This document shows positions 61,584 through 64,000 of a stretch of 64,000 nt of DNA, piece by piece. Position 1 is the first letter of the stretch. Every line of letters starts with the position of its first letter. The notes beneath the pieces are model-generated. The model was not told the origin of the DNA. It worked only from the letters and a program-made list of their open reading frames with translations, and made no database searches. This DNA comes from VBCK01 sp036270655 (GTDB lineage Bacteria; Pseudomonadota; Gammaproteobacteria; Burkholderiales; Burkholderiaceae_F): the NCBI GenBank assembly GCA_036270655.1, contig DATBCD010000030.1:1-64000 (forward strand). Reading direction: 5' to 3'. The translations under genes and the position numbers were made by a program.

Positions 61584-62096
61584 ATGACCGCCGACGACGC
61601 GATCGCCTTCGTCCGGCATCACGGGATCGTCCTGGCCTCCGCCAGGGGCCCGGTGCCGCGCCTGGCCGAGGCCATTGCGGGCGAGGCGATCAAGGGCAGC
61701 TGGTGGGCTCATCCGAAGAGCCATTCGATCTTCAGGATCCTGGAGGCACTGGCCAGGTCGCCTGACATCCTGACCTGCCGTCTGGTGGGCGGCAAGGTGA
61801 CCTTCGTCCACCGCAGGCTATGGCCGGCGCTGGTCAGAACCGCCGGCGGCTTCGATCGCGATCGGCTGGCCCAGGTCGAGCAGGAACACACCGCGGCCGG
61901 CTACCACGTCAGCCGCGACATTCCGTTTCCGAAGTGGGTGCCGCGCGAAGTCATGGAAGAGGCCCGCAGTCTGAGCGAGGAGGAAGCGCGCTCTGCGCTT
62001 GCCGCACTGTTCCTGCCGTCCGCCAAAGCGGTGGACACGGGGCGCGGCAAGGCGCCCCGACGCACGACCGGGCGTCGCGGCCAGTCAGGCCGATGA
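61584..62096 (+). CDS. Conserved-looking protein of unknown function
   Basis: The product is 170 residues. MTADDAIAFVRHHGIVLASARGPVPRLAEAIAGEAIKGSWWAHPKSHSIF is split here by a helix, a P-R-L-A-E and G-S-W-W-A-H-P segment, then VGGKVTFVHRRLWPALV and HTAAGYHVSRDIPFPKWVP. The last 20 residues are Arg/Lys/Gly-rich. No membrane segment or signal peptide. Similar proteins occur in other bacteria, as I recall, without a function. Alone, 176 bases from the small membrane protein's start. Confidence 0.65.
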   Translation: MTADDAIAFVRHHGIVLASARGPVPRLAEAIAGEAIKGSWWAHPKSHSIFRILEALARSPDILTCRLVGGKVTFVHRRLWPALVRTAGGFDRDRLAQVEQEHTAAGYHVSRDIPFPKWVPREVMEEARSLSEEEARSALAALFLPSAKAVDTGRGKAPRRTTGRRGQSGR

Positions 62097-62139
62097 GGAA
62101 ACCCGCCGTACTTCCCGCGACCACCGCGCACCCCGACCA

Positions 62140-62185
62140 CCCTCACCCCAGCCCTCTCCCGCTTCGCGGGAGAGGGGGAAGTTCG
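62140..62185. repeat. Dispersed hairpin repeat, second copy
   Basis: CCCTCTCCCGC and GCGGGAGAGGG (62152-62162, 62166-62176) pair perfectly over 11 bases around TTC, flanked by CCCTCACCC and a GAAGTTCG-type flank. It is the same family as the copy at 35629-35675. It lies between a plus-strand and a minus-strand gene ending here, where it could act as a two-way stop. Confidence 0.8.
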
Positions 62186-62242
62186 TCAGACCGGGTTGAT
62201 AGGTAACACTTCGGACTGGCGGCTTTCTGCCGCGCAAGCTCC

Positions 62243-63448
62243 TCAGGCTCGCGACAGTTCCGCCTGCAGAAAGCGGCGCACGGCCGGATCCGATTCCAGG
62301 CCTATGGCGCGCCGGTACGCTTCGGCGGCCGCTTGCGACCTGCCGGCCCGAGACAGCAGCGCGGCGCGCGCTGCCCAGTAAGGCTGGTACTGGTCGAGCT
62401 GAGCGCCTTGCAGCGTGTCCAGGGCCGCCAGCCCTTCGGCGGCGCCGCGCGGACCGCCCACGTGCGCGGCCAGCGCTACCGCGCGGTTGGTTGCAACCAC
62501 CACCGAGCCCGTCAGTGCGGACAGCGCATCGTAGAGCTCGACGATCGCCCCCCAATCGGTGGCGCCGGTCAGGCGGCGCGCCGCGTGCGCCGACTGCACT
62601 GCGGCTTCGAGCTGAAATCGACCGGGTGCGCCCAGGCGGCTGGCGGTAAAAAGCAGCTCCTCCGCTTCGTCGATCAGCGCCGCATCCCAGCACATCGGGT
62701 TCTGCGCTTCCAACGGCACGAACTGGCCCTGCGCGCCGCGCCGCGCCACGCGGCGCGCCTCGGCGTGCAGCATCAGCGCGAGCAGCCCCAGCGCCTCGGG
62801 CTCTCGCGGCAGCAGCGATGCGACCAGGCGCCCGAGCCAGATTCCTTCCTGTGCCAGGCCCCGGCTGCGCGCCTGCGTGCCGGCAGGATCGGACCAGCCT
62901 TCGGCGTAGATGGCGTAAATCGCCTCGAGCACGGCGTCCAGGCGGCCGGCGAGCTCCTCGCGTTCCGGCACCCGGAACGGAATGCCGGCCTGCCGGATGC
63001 GGTTCTTCGCGCGCACCAGGCGCTGGCCCATGGTCGCAGGAGCAACCAGGAACGCGGAGGCGATCACGGCGGCGTCGAAGCCGAGCACCGACTGCAGGAT
63101 CAGCGGCGCGCGCACGCCGGCGTCGATTGCGGGATGCGCACAGGCGAACATCAGCCTTAAGCGCTCGTCGGGAATGGCGGGCTCGCCGTCGGCGGCGTCG
63201 AATTCGTCCGCGAGCAGCGCCAGCGTCGGCGCCGCCTCCTCGCCCGCGCGCCGGCGCCTTGCCGCATCGATCAGTTTGCGCCGGGCGACCGTCAGCAGCC
63301 AGGCCTCGGGGACGCGAGGCACGCCGCTGTGCGGCCAATCGGCCAGCGCCGCTGCGAACGCATCGGACAGCGCGTCCTCCGCCCCCGCCACATCGCGTGT
63401 GCGAGCGGCGAGGAAGGCCACGAGCTTGCCGTAGCTCGCCCTGGCCAC
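62243..63448 (-). CDS. ECF-type RNA polymerase sigma factor with C-terminal extension
   Basis: About 401 residues. Region 2 (FLAARTRDVAGAEDALSDAFAAALADWP, then PEAWLLTVARRKLIDAARR) and region 4 (LILQSVLGFDAAVIASAFLVAPATMGQRLVRAKNRIR) occupy the first 180 residues. The rest is a helical SnoaL/TPR-like extension (GLLALMLHAEARR, VVATNRAVALAAHVGG, YWAARAALLSRAGRSQAAAEAYRRAI). This is the ECF42 layout, which is usually paired with a DGPF/YCII protein as here. The start is uncertain; the GTG at 63448 is the first plausible one, and the frame is open further up inside the YCII gene. Confidence 0.85.
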   Translation of the reverse strand: MARASYGKLVAFLAARTRDVAGAEDALSDAFAAALADWPHSGVPRVPEAWLLTVARRKLIDAARRRRAGEEAAPTLALLADEFDAADGEPAIPDERLRLMFACAHPAIDAGVRAPLILQSVLGFDAAVIASAFLVAPATMGQRLVRAKNRIRQAGIPFRVPEREELAGRLDAVLEAIYAIYAEGWSDPAGTQARSRGLAQEGIWLGRLVASLLPREPEALGLLALMLHAEARRVARRGAQGQFVPLEAQNPMCWDAALIDEAEELLFTASRLGAPGRFQLEAAVQSAHAARRLTGATDWGAIVELYDALSALTGSVVVATNRAVALAAHVGGPRGAAEGLAALDTLQGAQLDQYQPYWAARAALLSRAGRSQAAAEAYRRAIGLESDPAVRRFLQAELSRA

Positions 63449-63465
63449 CGCCTCCGCCGTTTTTT

Positions 63466-63813
63466 CTACATCGCCCAGATGGGGCGCACCTCGATCGCGC
63501 CGACCTGCGCACCCGGGCAACGCGCAGCCCATGACAGCGCAGCGTCCAGATCCGGCGCCTCGATCAGGTAGTAGCCGCCGAGCTGCTCCTTCGTCTCGGC
63601 GAACGGCCCGTTCAGAACGCTTTGCTTGCCGCCCGGCGCCCGCACCGTGGTCGCCTCCGAGGTGGGCCGCAGGCGATTGGCGCCGACCAGCACGCCCGCT
63701 TTCTTCATCGCCTCGGTGTAGGCCGTGTACGCCGCAAGCATCTGATTCGCCTGCTCTTTGGACGCGCTCAGCAGGGCGGACTCGTTTCCGTAGATCAGCA
63801 GCAGGTATTGCAT
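63466..63813 (-). CDS. YCII-related (DGPF-type) protein
   Basis: The product is 115 residues with a ferredoxin-like YCII fold. MQYLLLIYGNESA, LRPTSEATTVRAPGGK, then NGPFAETKEQLGGYYLIEAPDLDAAL, where N-G-P-F replaces the usual D-G-P-F, and ending in IEVRPIWAM. These proteins accompany ECF42 sigma factors and are often part of their regulon. The gene is just upstream of the sigma gene. A GGAGACC box precedes the ATG at 63813. Confidence 0.9.
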   Translation of the reverse strand: MQYLLLIYGNESALLSASKEQANQMLAAYTAYTEAMKKAGVLVGANRLRPTSEATTVRAPGGKQSVLNGPFAETKEQLGGYYLIEAPDLDAALSWAARCPGAQVGAIEVRPIWAM

Positions 63814-64000
63814 GGTTCCGGTCTCCTAATCGGGTTGTCGCGGGCAACGTGCGCCGCTACGACAATGACGCCCGGCAAGGCCGCATTTCGACCGCCGGCG
63901 ACAGATATTCTTCGAGCGCCCAGCAGGCAATGCGGCAGTGTGGTTTTCGATCGGCGGCTGGTCCAGCAACGGTTTCCCGGCAGGGCCGGCCTCCCTCAAT

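Overview
The window is high-GC DNA from a bacterium that reads as a betaproteobacterium close to Burkholderiales. The evidence is the housekeeping neighbourhood tatD-pilZ-holB-tmk-mltG divergent from ygfZ, the yciB-bolA-parvulin run, a DUF2863-like protein, and catabolic regulators of the MarR, AraC and ModE types. It looks chromosomal: no tRNA, rRNA, CRISPR array, transposase or phage module is visible. The left edge cuts a MarR-type regulator.

The main content is a nearly complete serine-cycle (C1 assimilation) locus at 28.0-42.4 kb. On the minus strand, in order of transcription, are glyA, sgaA, hprA, mtdA, fchA, mtkA, mtkB, ppc and mcl. The genes from sgaA to mcl are in the order I recall for the Methylobacterium serine-cycle cluster. 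A glycerate 2-kinase gene (gck) diverges from glyA across a 215-bp control region, and ftfL converges on gck. Together these genes carry formate through formyl-, methenyl- and methylene-tetrahydrofolate to serine, hydroxypyruvate, glycerate and 2-phosphoglycerate. They then carry phosphoenolpyruvate to oxaloacetate, and malate through malyl-CoA to glyoxylate plus acetyl-CoA. Enolase, malate dehydrogenase and the methanol/formaldehyde oxidation genes are not in the window. Isocitrate lyase (aceA) and malate synthase (aceB, overlapping a HAD hydrolase gene) lie at 54.7-59.6 kb, so an isocitrate-lyase-positive form of the serine cycle is plausible.

Layout: 0-4 kb holds the MarR fragment, a class V aminotransferase and a KAP-family P-loop NTPase. 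From 4 to 9.7 kb an AraC regulator diverges from an amidohydrolase, a 37-residue small ORF and a secreted carboxylesterase. From 9.7 to 11.4 kb is a modE-modA pair with a candidate ModE operator and no modBC. From 11.5 to 18.2 kb a cupin and a large FAD/Fe-S dehydrogenase diverge from an MFS carrier and a MarR regulator, followed by an isocitrate-dehydrogenase-family gene. From 18.3 to 28 kb are a thioredoxin-fold protein, a DMT exporter, a GNAT, a TPR-sulfotransferase divergent from a TonB-dependent receptor, two secreted proteins of unknown role and a MetA-like outer-membrane protein. From 42.5 to 54.7 kb is the core housekeeping block. From 54.7 to 64 kb are the glyoxylate genes, a patatin, several unknown proteins and an ECF sigma/YCII pair.

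Non-coding structure worth attention includes a 65-nt-period tandem repeat with hairpins between mtkB and ppc and a 43-nt-period tandem repeat ending in the pilZ stop codon. A dispersed hairpin repeat occurs in the mtdA-hprA gap and again near 62.1 kb. There are also candidate operators in the divergent control regions. The last 187 bases (63814-64000) show no gene.
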